From assembly GCF_000165505.1 (NCBI RefSeq), contig NC_014632.1, positions 558,001 through 622,000 on the forward strand: a stretch of DNA of 64,000 bases, in the 5' to 3' direction. This document shows positions 19,272 through 27,997 of the stretch, piece after piece (the first letter of the stretch is position 1; every line of letters starts with the position of its first letter). The position numbers and the translations under genes were made by a program. Source of the DNA: Ilyobacter polytropus DSM 2926 (lineage in GTDB: Bacteria; Fusobacteriota; Fusobacteriia; Fusobacteriales; Fusobacteriaceae). Under the pieces are notes generated by a model, which worked only from the letters and a program-made list of their open reading frames with translations, did no database searches and was not told the DNA's origin.

Positions 19272-19405
19272 ATAAAAATAATAAAAAAACTTTTGAAAAA
19301 AAACTAGGAAATACGTTAAATAGTTGTATAATCTTAATAGTTGACAACGATTCAACAAATACACCGGAGCTTATGCTAAGGATCGACGAAAGGAAGTGGT
19401 TTTAT

Positions 19406-19948
19406 ATGAGATTAATCATCCACGGGAGACATTTAAACGTTACAGAACCAATCAGGCTACATGCTGAGAAAAAGATCAACAAGATAAAAAAATATTTCGA
19501 CAATATTATGGAGGTGGATGTAACATTATCGGCTGAAAGTTTGAAAACGGGAGATTACCATACTGCAGATGTATTGGTCTATATGAATGGTAATAAAATC
19601 AAAGCTACTGCAACTGATGAAGATCTATATGCATCAATAGACGAAGTGGTGGACGTATTAGAGCAGCAGGTAAAGAAACATAAAGAAAAATTAAGAGATA
19701 ATAAGCACAATGCAGGACGTAAAAATACTATTAAGTATAATCCTGAAACTAAGACAATAGATAAAGAGGACAGTAAAAAAATTGTTCAAACAACAATCTC
19801 TGCAAGACCAATGTTTGTAGAAGAAGCTGTAATGCAGATGGAAGTTCTTAATAAACAGTTTTATGTTTTTATGAATGCTGATACAGAGGAGCTCAATGTA
19901 GTCTACAGAAGAAATGATGGAGATTATGGTCACGTAGAACCAGCATAA
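19406..19948 (+). CDS. hpf: Ribosome hibernation promoting factor, long form
   Basis: This 180-residue protein dimerises 70S ribosomes into inactive 100S particles in stationary phase. The N-terminal HPF/YfiA domain starts MRLIIHGRHLNVTEPIR and covers about 100 residues. A charged linker leads to the C-terminal dimerisation domain (MFVEEAVMQMEVLNKQFYVF, then DTEELNVVYRRNDGDYGHVEP), which defines the long form. The frame is open upstream to 19211, but the ATG at 19406 with GAAAGGAAG fits the family start. TTGACA and TATAAT sequences occur in the 134-base gap but are not well spaced, so I call no promoter. Confidence 0.95.
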   Translation: MRLIIHGRHLNVTEPIRLHAEKKINKIKKYFDNIMEVDVTLSAESLKTGDYHTADVLVYMNGNKIKATATDEDLYASIDEVVDVLEQQVKKHKEKLRDNKHNAGRKNTIKYNPETKTIDKEDSKKIVQTTISARPMFVEEAVMQMEVLNKQFYVFMNADTEELNVVYRRNDGDYGHVEPA

Positions 19949-19955
19949 AAAGATC

Positions 19956-19981
19956 AGGACCGGCTGAGCCGGTCCTTTTTA
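19956..19981 (+). terminator. Rho-independent terminator after hpf
   Basis: AGGACCGGC and GCCGGTCCT pair perfectly around TGA, followed by TTTTT. Confidence 0.93.
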
Positions 19982-20006
19982 ATTGTAATTACAAAGCCCT
20001 TTGTTA

Positions 20007-20035
20007 TTGATATTTTGTTCTGTAAGTGATATAAT
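20007..20035 (+). promoter_or_regulatory. Promoter of the cobUSCT operon
   Basis: TTGATA and TATAAT are separated by exactly 17 bases, 38 bases before the cobU ATG. The leader is too short for a cobalamin riboswitch. Confidence 0.75.
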
Positions 20036-20072
20036 AAAAATTGTGATAACTTAAGTTTTTAAAGGGGGAAAC

Positions 20073-20633
20073 ATGGGTAGAATCATCTATGTTACTGGTG
20101 GTGCCAGAAGCGGAAAAAGCAGCTTTGCAGAAGACCATGTGGCGGCGAGTAAGTTGAAAAGAGTATATTTAGCCACCTCTATTCCTTTTGATAATGAGAT
20201 GAAACTCAGAGTAGAAAAGCATAAGGAGCAGAGAGGTGAAAATTGGCTGACCATAGAGGCCTATAAAAATCTCTATGAGATCCTCCAAAACAAAATAAGA
20301 GATGAAAAAATTATTCTTTTGGACTGTCTCACAGTAATGGTGACTAACCTAATGATAATGGAAGAAGAACGGGACTGGGACAACATAGGAAAAGATGAAC
20401 TTTATTCTATTGAAAAATCTATAGAGGCTGAGATAAAGGGAGTTTTTAATTTTGTAGAAGAAAAAGATTTAGAACTGGTAGTGGTGTCAAATGAGCTTGG
20501 AATGGGACTTGTTCCACCCTATGCATTAGGAAGACACTTTAGAGATATAGCAGGGAGAATGAACCAGCTAGTAGCCAAAAGAGCAGATGAAGCCTACTTA
20601 GTTGTATCAGGACTGCCGATGAAATTAAAATAA
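20073..20633 (+). CDS. cobU: Adenosylcobinamide kinase / guanylyltransferase
   Basis: CobU phosphorylates adenosylcobinamide and then attaches GMP, giving AdoCbi-GDP for the nucleotide-loop step of B12 assembly. The 186-residue product has the P-loop GGARSGKS near the N-terminus, the expected guanylylated His region (RVEKHKEQRG), and LLDCLTVMVTNL, followed by VVSNELGMGLVPPYALGRHFRDIAG, which is diagnostic of CobU. It heads a four-gene operon with cobS, cobC and cobT. Confidence 0.96.
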   Translation: MGRIIYVTGGARSGKSSFAEDHVAASKLKRVYLATSIPFDNEMKLRVEKHKEQRGENWLTIEAYKNLYEILQNKIRDEKIILLDCLTVMVTNLMIMEEERDWDNIGKDELYSIEKSIEAEIKGVFNFVEEKDLELVVVSNELGMGLVPPYALGRHFRDIAGRMNQLVAKRADEAYLVVSGLPMKLK

Positions 20634-20647
20634 TACGGAGGGAACAA

Positions 20648-21397
20648 ATGAAGGGAATTTTACTTTTATTTCAATTTATGACCAGGTTACCTATACCTGT
20701 TAAGGTGGAATATGATGCAGACGAAGTGGGGAAAAGCATGAAATTTTTTCCTGTTGTGGGAGTGATTATAGGGGGGATACTTTGGGGGGCTTATCTTGTG
20801 CTGAGCAAGTATATAAATAATCCTTATGCCATTGCATCTCTTGTGGTACTTCTAGAAATAATATTGACTGGAGGACTTCACTTAGACGGTCTGGCAGATA
20901 CATTTGACGGTATATTCAGTTACAGAAGTAAACATCGAATGCTTGAGATAATGAAGGATTCAAGACTGGGATCTAATGGAGCTCTTGCACTGATTATTTA
21001 TTTTATACTTAAAATATCTCTAATTGTAGAGGTGGGATTTGCAATTATACTTATAATGCCTGTAATAGCAAGGCTAAACAGTGTACTTAATGCAGCAATA
21101 GGGCCTTATGCAAGGGCTACAGGAATGGGAAAATCCATAGTAGAGCACACTAATGCCATTGGGGTATTGATTTCTACTGTTTTGACCTCCCTTTATGTAT
21201 ATTTTATAGGTTGGCATTTTGGAGAGTTTGAGTTAGGACTTAGACTTCTTGCAATAATACCGCTTGTGATGCTACCTGGAGCTTATTTTGCAAAACTTAT
21301 GGACAGAAAGATAGGCGGAGTTACTGGAGATACATTAGGAGCTGTTCTTGAAATGACAGAGATTTTAGTTATTTTCTTTGCAGCGATTATATTATAA
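20648..21397 (+). CDS. cobS: Adenosylcobinamide-GDP ribazoletransferase (cobalamin synthase)
   Basis: An integral membrane enzyme of 249 residues that joins AdoCbi-GDP with alpha-ribazole (phosphate). Family signatures are the N-terminal QFMTRLPIPV, the catalytic acidic loop GGLHLDGLADTFDG (about 77-90), then KDSRLGSNG, and GGVTGDTLGA near the C-terminus. About six membrane helices are visible. It starts 14 bases after cobU with GGAGGGA as ribosome site. Confidence 0.96.
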   Translation: MKGILLLFQFMTRLPIPVKVEYDADEVGKSMKFFPVVGVIIGGILWGAYLVLSKYINNPYAIASLVVLLEIILTGGLHLDGLADTFDGIFSYRSKHRMLEIMKDSRLGSNGALALIIYFILKISLIVEVGFAIILIMPVIARLNSVLNAAIGPYARATGMGKSIVEHTNAIGVLISTVLTSLYVYFIGWHFGEFELGLRLLAIIPLVMLPGAYFAKLMDRKIGGVTGDTLGAVLEMTEILVIFFAAIIL

Positions 21398-21420
21398 AAA
21401 AATTAGGAAATGGTGAATAT

Positions 21421-22011
21421 ATGGGAAAAGTCATACTGGTAAGACATGGTGAAAGTGAGATGAACAGAGACGGCCTGTTTTTCGGATGGCTCGATCCTAA
21501 ACTCACAGAAAAAGGTATAAAGCAGGCACATAATGCTAAAAGCGTAATACAAAGTTTTGAATATGACGAAATATATTCTAGTGACTTATCTAGGGCAAGG
21601 GAAACTGCAGATATAGTAAATTATCAAGGACTTCCTGTAAAGCTGTCTCAAGAACTTAGGGAGATTAACTTTGGAATTTTTGAAGGGCTCACTTATAAAG
21701 AGATAAAGGAAAAATATCCTGATGAAGTTAAATTGTGGAGAGAAAAGTGGCAGGAGTATGACTACGAAAACGGAGAGAATGTAACTCAGCTTCAAAGAAG
21801 GGCTGTGGAATTTCTAAAATCACTGGATAAAGAGAAAAAGGATATAGTTGTAGTAACCCACTGGGGAGTAATAAACTGTATATTAAGTTATTATATAACC
21901 GGAGGTCTAGAAGGGTATTGGAAATTTGCACTAGATACCGGGGGAGTCAGCATATTAGAATTCAGAGAGGGATTCCCTGTGCTGCACGGCCTTAATATAG
22001 GGGGAAAATAA
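21421..22011 (+). CDS. cobC: Alpha-ribazole-phosphate phosphatase (histidine phosphatase)
   Basis: A 196-residue histidine phosphatase. The RHG motif is VRHGESEMNRDG at about 7-18, and the second catalytic His lies in VVTHWGVIN. Members of this superfamily have many substrates. Its position between cobS and cobT makes removal of phosphate from alpha-ribazole-5'-phosphate or from cobalamin-5'-phosphate the likely role. The stop of this gene abuts the cobT ATG directly. Confidence 0.88.
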   Translation: MGKVILVRHGESEMNRDGLFFGWLDPKLTEKGIKQAHNAKSVIQSFEYDEIYSSDLSRARETADIVNYQGLPVKLSQELREINFGIFEGLTYKEIKEKYPDEVKLWREKWQEYDYENGENVTQLQRRAVEFLKSLDKEKKDIVVVTHWGVINCILSYYITGGLEGYWKFALDTGGVSILEFREGFPVLHGLNIGGK

Positions 22012-23064
22012 ATGAAACTTTTTGAAGAAACCTTGAGAAGTATAGGGGGTCTAGATAAAGATGCCGTAAAAAGGGCTCAGGCTAGGCTAGATTCTAGAAT
22101 GAAACCTAAAGGGAGTCTAGGGAAACTTGAAAGGATAGCAGTACAGTTTGCTGGTATTACTGGAAAAGTTTTTAATAAAGCCGACAGAAGATGTCATATA
22201 GTGGCATCAGCAGACAACGGTGTCATAGAAGAGGGAGTTTCGTCATGTCCTTTGGAATTCACAGAAATAGTATCTGAGGCTATGCTAAATGAGATAGCAG
22301 CCATAGGTATACTGTGCAAATCTATAGGGGTTGACTTTAAATTGATAGATATAGGTATAAAAGGTGGTATAAAAAGAGACTATCCAAATTTACACATAGA
22401 AAAAGTGAAAAATGGGACGGCCAATCTGAGAAATGAACCTGCTATGACCAGGGAAGAGTGTATAGAGGCTATAGAAACAGGTATTAGGACAATAAATAAT
22501 CTAAAGGATAATTATGATATATTTTCTAACGGTGAGATGGGAATAGCCAATACAACTACTAGTTCTGCAGTGCTTTATGCACTAACAGGTGAAGACATAG
22601 AACTTATAGTTGGAAGAGGAGGAGGCCTTAGTGACGAGGGGCTTCTCAAAAAAAAGAGAGTTATAAAAGAGGCTTGTGAACTGCACAAAGTAATGGAAAT
22701 AGACCCTGTAGATGTAGTTGCAAAGGTTGGTGGACTAGATATAGCCTGTATGACAGGGATGTATCTAGGGGCCGCAGCAGCAAAAAAACCGATGTTGGTT
22801 GATGGATTTATATCTGGAGTAGCAGCTCTGGCTGCCTCTAAGATAGCTCCTCTTTCAAGAGACTATATGATAGCTACTCATAAAAGCGAAGAGCCTGGAA
22901 TGAAAGTTTTACTAGATAGCTTGGAACTTGATGCTATGCTTCATATGGATATGAGACTCGGTGAGGGAACCGGAGCAGTTCTTGCTTATCCTGTAATAAC
23001 GGGAGCCCTGGAAATTATAAAGAAAATGAAAAAAGTCGATGAAGTGTATGAACTTTTTGCCTAA
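22012..23064 (+). CDS. cobT: Nicotinate-nucleotide:dimethylbenzimidazole phosphoribosyltransferase
   Basis: CobT activates the lower-ligand base to alpha-ribazole phosphate. The 350-residue protein has the family motifs near the N-terminus (LDSRMKPKGSLGKLE), GEMGIANTTTSSA, the glycine-rich GRGGGLSDEGL, and MRLGEGTGAVLAYP, which contains the catalytic Glu. It closes the operon, so cobU, cobS, cobC and cobT form a full nucleotide-loop module that can serve salvage of corrinoids. No corrin-ring genes are in the window. Confidence 0.96.
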   Translation: MKLFEETLRSIGGLDKDAVKRAQARLDSRMKPKGSLGKLERIAVQFAGITGKVFNKADRRCHIVASADNGVIEEGVSSCPLEFTEIVSEAMLNEIAAIGILCKSIGVDFKLIDIGIKGGIKRDYPNLHIEKVKNGTANLRNEPAMTREECIEAIETGIRTINNLKDNYDIFSNGEMGIANTTTSSAVLYALTGEDIELIVGRGGGLSDEGLLKKKRVIKEACELHKVMEIDPVDVVAKVGGLDIACMTGMYLGAAAAKKPMLVDGFISGVAALAASKIAPLSRDYMIATHKSEEPGMKVLLDSLELDAMLHMDMRLGEGTGAVLAYPVITGALEIIKKMKKVDEVYELFA

Positions 23065-23066
23065 AA

Positions 23067-23092
23067 AAATCCCTGCCTAAGCGGGGATTTTT
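23067..23092 (+). terminator. Rho-independent terminator after cobT
   Basis: AAATCCCTGC and GCGGGGATTT pair (one G-T) around CTAA, followed by TT. The -35 hexamer of the radC promoter begins at its foot. Confidence 0.85.
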
Positions 23093-23120
23093 GACAAAAT
23101 GACGTTTTAAAGTATATAAT
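23091..23120 (+). promoter_or_regulatory. Promoter of radC
   Basis: TTGACA (consensus) and TATAAT (consensus) are 18 bases apart, 30 bases before the radC ATG. Confidence 0.8.
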
Positions 23121-23150
23121 TGATGGAATTCTTTTATAAGGTGATGGTCT

Positions 23151-23828
23151 ATGAAAGAGACAATAGGGCACAGGAAAAGACTCAGAGAAAAGTATATAAA
23201 AGGTGGGTATGATTCCTTTTTAGACTATGAAAAACTTGAACTGCTTTTGACATATAGCATAGTTAGAAAAGATGTAAAACCTGTTGCAAAGGAACTTTTA
23301 AAAAGATTTAAAACATTGGAAGGTGTTATGAAGGCTCCTTTTGATGAACTTTTTAAAGTAGATGGCTTAGGAGAGGGAAGTGTAGTTTTTTTGAAACTTA
23401 TCTCAGAGACATCTAAAGATATATTTAAAGGTTCCTATTCGAAAAAAGACGTCACTACCATATCTGGGACCAGAGACCTTTTGGCTTTTTTGAGAAATGA
23501 CATAGGATTTTCTCCTATAGAGGAGTTTAAAGTTATTTTTCTTGATACTGCTAATAATCTTCTTTGTGAGGAAACCCTGTTTAAAGGGACTATTGACAGA
23601 AGTGGTGTATATCCTAGAAACATAGTAGAAAAAGTCTTAAAACATGGAGCCAAATCCGTAATTTTTGCACATAACCATCCCTCTGGGAATTTGAACCCTT
23701 CTAAGGCGGATATAGATTTTACGGACAAGATAACAAAAGTATTAAATGCCATTGAGATAAGGGTATTAGACCATATGATAATAACTAGAGACTCTTATTT
23801 TAGTTTTTTGGAAAAGGGACTCATTTAA
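23151..23828 (+). CDS. radC: RadC-family JAB/MPN domain protein
   Basis: A 225-residue protein of the UPF0758/RadC family. An N-terminal helix-hairpin-helix region (about 40-85, including FKVDGLGEGSVVFL) precedes the JAB domain. The zinc-binding JAMM motif is HNHPSGNLNPSKADID (about 170-185), with ETLFKGTIDRSGVYPR before it. The biochemical function is unsettled; the historical repair phenotype in E. coli was later attributed to another gene. It begins a group with the PSP1 and methyltransferase genes. Confidence 0.93.
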   Translation: MKETIGHRKRLREKYIKGGYDSFLDYEKLELLLTYSIVRKDVKPVAKELLKRFKTLEGVMKAPFDELFKVDGLGEGSVVFLKLISETSKDIFKGSYSKKDVTTISGTRDLLAFLRNDIGFSPIEEFKVIFLDTANNLLCEETLFKGTIDRSGVYPRNIVEKVLKHGAKSVIFAHNHPSGNLNPSKADIDFTDKITKVLNAIEIRVLDHMIITRDSYFSFLEKGLI

Positions 23829-23841
23829 TTGGGAGGATAGA

Positions 23842-24801
23842 ATGAAAAAGGATGTAGATGTCAAAAATAAAAAAATAAATTCAGAGGAAACAAAGCCCTC
23901 AGAGGCAAAAGAAGAACATGAGAAAAAAACCTATAAAGTATTAGGAGTTATATTTGAAGTCACAAAAAAAAGATATTATTTCGAGGTGACAGATAATACT
24001 GAATATAAAAAAGGCGATAAAGTCGTTGTAGATACTGCCAGAGGTAGAGAATTAGGGGCTGTCTATGCTGAGGCTAGGGAACTTCCGGAAAAAGAACTTG
24101 TACTTCCACTTAAGCCTGTAATTAAAAAAGCATCAGAAGAGGAGTTGGAAAGATACAACAATTTAAGAGATGAATCCGAAGCAGCTTATCTAGTGTGTAA
24201 GGTAAAAATAGCAGAACATAAATTACCAATGAAGATTGTTGCTTCAGAGTTTACTTTTGACAAGTCAAAACTTATATTTTATTTTACGGCAGAGGGAAGA
24301 ATAGATTTTAGAGAACTGGTAAAGGATCTTGCAACTATATTTAAACTTCGAATAGAGCTAAGACAGATCGGTGTCAGAGATGAAGCTAGAATCCTTGGAA
24401 GTATAGGTATCTGCGGAAAGGAACTTTGCTGCAGAACATTTATAAATAAGTTTGATTCGGTATCAATAAAAATGGCCAGAGATCAGGGGCTTGTAATAAA
24501 CCCTTCGAAAATATCAGGGGCCTGCGGAAGACTGCTATGCTGTATAAAATATGAGCACAGTCAATATGCAGATGCTTTAAAGAGTTTCCCAGCAGTAAAT
24601 CAGACAGTAGGAACTGAAGATGGAGACGGTAGAGTAGTAGGAGTAAATCCGTTAAATGGTTATCTTTATGTGGATATACCTACTAAAGGCATGATGAGAA
24701 AAGATTTAGTGGATATAAAGTTTAATAAAAGAGAGGCTAGAAAACTTCAGAATAAAACCAGTGCCGAAGAGCGTAAATTGAAAGGGTTAGAGAAGGAGTA
24801 A
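23842..24801 (+). CDS. PSP1-domain protein (RicT/YaaT-like)
   Basis: A 319-residue protein with a charged Lys/Glu-rich N-terminus of about 30 residues and then the PSP1 domain. Conserved cysteine motifs SIGICGKELCCRTF and GACGRLLCCIKYE match the RicT/YaaT family. In Bacillus these cysteines help hold Fe-S clusters in the RicT-RicA-RicF complex, which stimulates RNase Y-dependent RNA processing. No ricA or ricF gene is nearby. GGGAGGAT precedes the ATG, and the last base of its stop is the first base of the next ATG. Confidence 0.9.
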   Translation: MKKDVDVKNKKINSEETKPSEAKEEHEKKTYKVLGVIFEVTKKRYYFEVTDNTEYKKGDKVVVDTARGRELGAVYAEARELPEKELVLPLKPVIKKASEEELERYNNLRDESEAAYLVCKVKIAEHKLPMKIVASEFTFDKSKLIFYFTAEGRIDFRELVKDLATIFKLRIELRQIGVRDEARILGSIGICGKELCCRTFINKFDSVSIKMARDQGLVINPSKISGACGRLLCCIKYEHSQYADALKSFPAVNQTVGTEDGDGRVVGVNPLNGYLYVDIPTKGMMRKDLVDIKFNKREARKLQNKTSAEERKLKGLEKE

Positions 24802-25475
24802 TGATTCTACCAGATGAAGATATAACCATTTTAGGTGAAGTGGAAAGGGATATAATCCAAAAGAAAAATGGATTTAGATTTTCTATAGATGCCGTGATAT
24901 TGGCAGATTTTTTTAAGGGGAAGAAATTAGGGAAATTACTGGAAATAGGTACAGGTACAGGTATAATTTCCATACTGCTTTCAGACAGGGAAGAGATAGA
25001 AAAAATAACTGCCCTTGAGGTGCAGGCTGAAATGGCGGAGTTAGCTGAAAGAAACGTGAAAAGAAACTCTCTGGAAAAACGTATAGAAGTAGTTTTAGGA
25101 GATGTAAAAGAGATGAAAGCTGGGAATGTTTATGATTATGTTATAAGTAATCCCCCCTATATGCCTTTAGACGGAAAAAAGATAAATTTACATGACAACA
25201 AGGCCCTGTCTAGGCATGAAATAAATCTTAACCTGGAAGAATTGATAAAAAATGCAAAAAGACTTTTAAAGCCAAGAGGTCAGTTTTTCATGGTCCATAG
25301 GACTTATAGATTTGCAGAAATATCAACGGTTCTTGAAAGAGAAGGATTTTCCATAAAAAGGGTTAGATTTGTGTATTCTGATCATAAGAGTAGTTCCAAT
25401 TTGGTGCTTATAGAGGCATCTAAGGGGAGAAAAGAAATATTAGAAGTAGAAAAGCCATTATATTTGAACAATTAA
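24801..25475 (+). CDS. tRNA1(Val) adenine-N6-type methyltransferase (YfiC-like)
   Basis: A 224-residue SAM-dependent methyltransferase of the small-domain class. The SAM-binding loop is LLEIGTGTGIISILL (about 48-62), and the catalytic NPPY motif is SNPPYMPLDG, specific for amino-N methylation of an adenine or guanine. The start VERDIIQKKNGFRFSIDAVILADFF is split here only for length: DIIQKKNGFRFSIDAVILA is typical of the YfiC/TrmN6 family. The tRNA1(Val) A37 target is inferred by family only. It overlaps the PSP1 stop by one base and ends at a terminator. Confidence 0.85.
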   Translation: MILPDEDITILGEVERDIIQKKNGFRFSIDAVILADFFKGKKLGKLLEIGTGTGIISILLSDREEIEKITALEVQAEMAELAERNVKRNSLEKRIEVVLGDVKEMKAGNVYDYVISNPPYMPLDGKKINLHDNKALSRHEINLNLEELIKNAKRLLKPRGQFFMVHRTYRFAEISTVLEREGFSIKRVRFVYSDHKSSSNLVLIEASKGRKEILEVEKPLYLNN

Positions 25476-25476
25476 G

Positions 25477-25506
25477 AGAGATCGTTTTTAACGGTCTTTT
25501 TTTTTA
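25477..25506 (+). terminator. Rho-independent terminator after the methyltransferase gene
   Basis: AGATCGT pairs with ACGGTCT (one G-T) around TTTTA, followed by nine T. Confidence 0.88.
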
Positions 25507-25785
25507 TAGAAATTTCAAGAAATAATTCTTTGTAATCTATAGATTTATAAGGGGTTGGAGAAGAGTATTTTCTATAATATTAAAAATATATTTTTTAAAT
25601 CATTTTGAGTTAAAAAATGTATGATTCTAAGGTGAAATCTAATTGACTTTTATCAGGAAAAGAAATAAAATACCTTACTAAATAGCCATTTTACAAGGTT
25701 AAAATAGATTTTTATAAGTTTTATTTGAATTGCATTTAGAAAATATCCTGAAAAAATAGTTTATTTCAGAGTTTTCAATAACTTT

Positions 25786-25821
25786 CAGCTTTTATAAGGA
25801 AGGGGCTCCTGACAAAAGCTG
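25786..25821 (+). promoter_or_regulatory. Long hairpin in the leader of the ankyrin gene
   Basis: CAGCTTTT and AAAAGCTG pair perfectly. Within the loop, AGGA and TCCT can pair again around AGGGGC, giving a two-part stem 47 bases before the ankyrin ATG. It is followed by GGAGGG but no T tract, so it is not a simple terminator. The remaining 392-base gap (25476-25867) is AT-rich with no open frame I can support. Confidence 0.4.
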
Positions 25822-25870
25822 GGAGGGTTTAAAAATATAGTGTGTTTGTAAAAATTTATAGAGGTGGATG

Positions 25871-26284
25871 ATGGAACTTTTAAACTATTTAAAAGAGGAA
25901 AATGCGGAACTTTTTAAGGAAAATCTTCATGTGGATCTTATTGATGAAAAAGATGAAAATGGATATACATTTCTTCATCATGCTGTGACAAAAGGAAATT
26001 ATGAGATTGCTGATTTTCTGGTTTACAATGGCGTAGATGTAAATATCAGGGACAAAAATGGAAATACTCCTGTTCATTTGGCTGCAGAGTTTAATGAAAA
26101 AGAGATTTTCAGTCTTTTACTTGAGTACGGAGGAGATCTAAAAATAAAAAATAATAATCAAAGAACTCCGGAACAAGTTGCCAGAATGAACAAATCATCA
26201 GCCATCCTTAAGTTACTAAAGAATTACAGTGAGGACTATGGATATTGTGAAAAAATGCATGCCCCTAAAAAATGGGATGAGTAA
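25871..26284 (+). CDS. Ankyrin-repeat protein
   Basis: A 137-residue protein made mostly of ankyrin repeats. Consensus units are DENGYTFLHHAVTKGNYEIA, DKNGNTPVHLAAEFNEKEI and NNNQRTPEQVARMNKSSAI. There is no signal peptide or other domain, so it should be a cytoplasmic binding protein with unknown partner. ATG 25871 is preferred over ATG 25868 because GAGGTGG then has a better distance. It stands alone and faces the nnr gene across a bidirectional terminator. Confidence 0.85.
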   Translation: MELLNYLKEENAELFKENLHVDLIDEKDENGYTFLHHAVTKGNYEIADFLVYNGVDVNIRDKNGNTPVHLAAEFNEKEIFSLLLEYGGDLKIKNNNQRTPEQVARMNKSSAILKLLKNYSEDYGYCEKMHAPKKWDE

Positions 26285-26317
26285 ATCCTGAAAATGCACC
26301 AAAAGAATATATAAAAA

Positions 26318-26340
26318 AAAGCGGGTGATAAACCCGCTTT
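26318..26340. terminator. Bidirectional terminator between convergent genes
   Basis: AAAGCGGGT and ACCCGCTTT pair perfectly around GATAA, with A-rich and T-rich flanks. It serves the ankyrin gene and the convergent nnr gene, whose stop touches its edge. Confidence 0.9.
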
Positions 26341-27905
26341 TAAATTTCTCTGGGGATATATTTTTTACAGACTTTAAAATAATTTTTTCTAAGATTTTTA
26401 ATTGCCAGAGAAATATTTTCAAGCATCCTAGTCGGAAGGACACCGTCTTCACCGTATCTTTCAGAAGTAATATCTCCTGTGTATCCGTGGACAAAAACCC
26501 CTGTAGAACAAGCTTCTAAAGGCGGAAGGGTACAAAGTTTCATGGCTATTATTCCCACTAAAAGATCACCACTTCCAGCCACTCCCATGCCGCTGTTACC
26601 AGTAGTACTAAATAAGAGCTCTCCCTGAGGAGATGCTATTATGGTAGTTGCATCTTTTAAAACAATATAACTTTTTAAATTCTTGGCTGCTTCTCGTAAG
26701 ATATTTACTCTGTCTCTTTGTATTTGCTCAATTGAAAGTCCGGTAAGTCTTGAAAATTCCCCTATATGAGGAGTTAGAATAGTAGGGGATTTACGATTTT
26801 TTAAAATTTCTAAATTTTCAGAAATAGCGCTAATACCGTCTCCGTCAATGATTATAGGATTTCTGCATTTTTCTATTACCTTTCTTGCAAGGTTTAGAGT
26901 ATGCGGATCAATGGAAATACCGGAACCTATAGCTACAACATCATTTTTTTTAGAGAGTTCTATTATGTCTTCAAAATTTGATAGAGATAAGCTTCCAAGA
27001 TCTGTGGCAGCCCCCCTTTTAAATACAAGTTCCCTTGCAAAATTAGAAACTGAGTTGATTACCTCTTCTGTTGAAAAAAGGGTAGAATAACCTCCCCCAG
27101 AGTTCAAAAAAGAGTATGAGTTCAGCAGAGGTGCTCCAAGATAGTCTCTGGATCCGGAGATGAAAAGAGCTTTACCAAAACTTCCCTTGTGACCTGTTAT
27201 ATTCCTTGGTAAAAGAGGATCTGGAATATTAATAGATGTTTTGAAGTCGGTTGTAAAATATTCTGGGAAAGAGATGTTGCAGTTAAATAATTTTCCACAA
27301 AATTTCCTTCCTTTGTTGATCAAATGGCCATATTTTAAAGTTCCAAAAGATATGGTGTAGTCGGCCTCTATACATCTTCCCATGATACAACCATTGTTTC
27401 CGTTTAAGCCTGAGGGAATGTCAAGAGACACAATTTTCGCCCTTGATAAATTGATCATGTCTATGAGTTCACCTGGAGTTCCAGTGATATCTCTGTCTAG
27501 TCCTGTCCCAAAGATGGCATCTATAATGAGATCCGCCTCTGAAATATCTTTTTTTATTCTGTCTGTGCTGTTGCCATTTAAAATCTCCCACTTTATTCCC
27601 AAATTATCTGCAACCTTGAAATTGGTAAGAGAAGCATCTTTAAATCTGTTTGGCTCCTTTAGGAAATAAATCTTTATGTTATCGTTGAAAGAGAATATTT
27701 TTCTGGCTAGAGCTATGCCGTCTCCGCCGTTGTTTCCTCCACCACAGAAAACCAGAATTTTTTCAGATAGATGCAGATTCTTTTTTCTCATAATTTCAAA
27801 GGCACCAAGGGAAGCGTTCTCCATAAGTACTCCTTGGGGAATTCCGAATTTGTCTATATATGAATTATCAAGGTCTCTCATCTCCTGAACACTCAATATT
27901 TTCAT
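26340..27905 (-). CDS. nnr: Bifunctional NAD(P)HX epimerase / ADP-dependent dehydratase
   Basis: This fused repair enzyme restores hydrated NADH and NADPH. Residues 1 to about 215 form the YjeF_N epimerase (SVQEMRDLDNSYIDKFGIP, then CGGGNNGGDGIALARK). The C-terminal ribokinase-like dehydratase has FISGSRDYLGAP, ILTPHIGEFSRLTG and the nucleotide-binding GNSGMGVAGSGDLLVGII. At 521 residues both domains are complete. AGGAGG precedes the ATG. It is a single-gene unit on the minus strand. Confidence 0.95.
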   Translation of the reverse strand: MKILSVQEMRDLDNSYIDKFGIPQGVLMENASLGAFEIMRKKNLHLSEKILVFCGGGNNGGDGIALARKIFSFNDNIKIYFLKEPNRFKDASLTNFKVADNLGIKWEILNGNSTDRIKKDISEADLIIDAIFGTGLDRDITGTPGELIDMINLSRAKIVSLDIPSGLNGNNGCIMGRCIEADYTISFGTLKYGHLINKGRKFCGKLFNCNISFPEYFTTDFKTSINIPDPLLPRNITGHKGSFGKALFISGSRDYLGAPLLNSYSFLNSGGGYSTLFSTEEVINSVSNFARELVFKRGAATDLGSLSLSNFEDIIELSKKNDVVAIGSGISIDPHTLNLARKVIEKCRNPIIIDGDGISAISENLEILKNRKSPTILTPHIGEFSRLTGLSIEQIQRDRVNILREAAKNLKSYIVLKDATTIIASPQGELLFSTTGNSGMGVAGSGDLLVGIIAMKLCTLPPLEACSTGVFVHGYTGDITSERYGEDGVLPTRMLENISLAIKNLRKNYFKVCKKYIPREI

Positions 27906-27997
27906 TTTTTAACCTCCTGATATTTTGGATTTATTTTTATTATATTATACATCGGGACCTGATTCTTTTTTTAAATTTTTTAGATGAGTGTTTTTTT

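Noticed and set aside
19211-19405. N-terminal extension of hpf overlapping the ABC ATPase gene
   Set aside because: The HPF domain starts exactly at the ATG at 19406, which has its own GAAAGGAAG; the extension is the end of the ATPase gene in another frame.
20036-20072. Cobalamin riboswitch before cobU
   Set aside because: Looked for because of the operon's function; only about 30 bases of leader exist and no B12-box is present.
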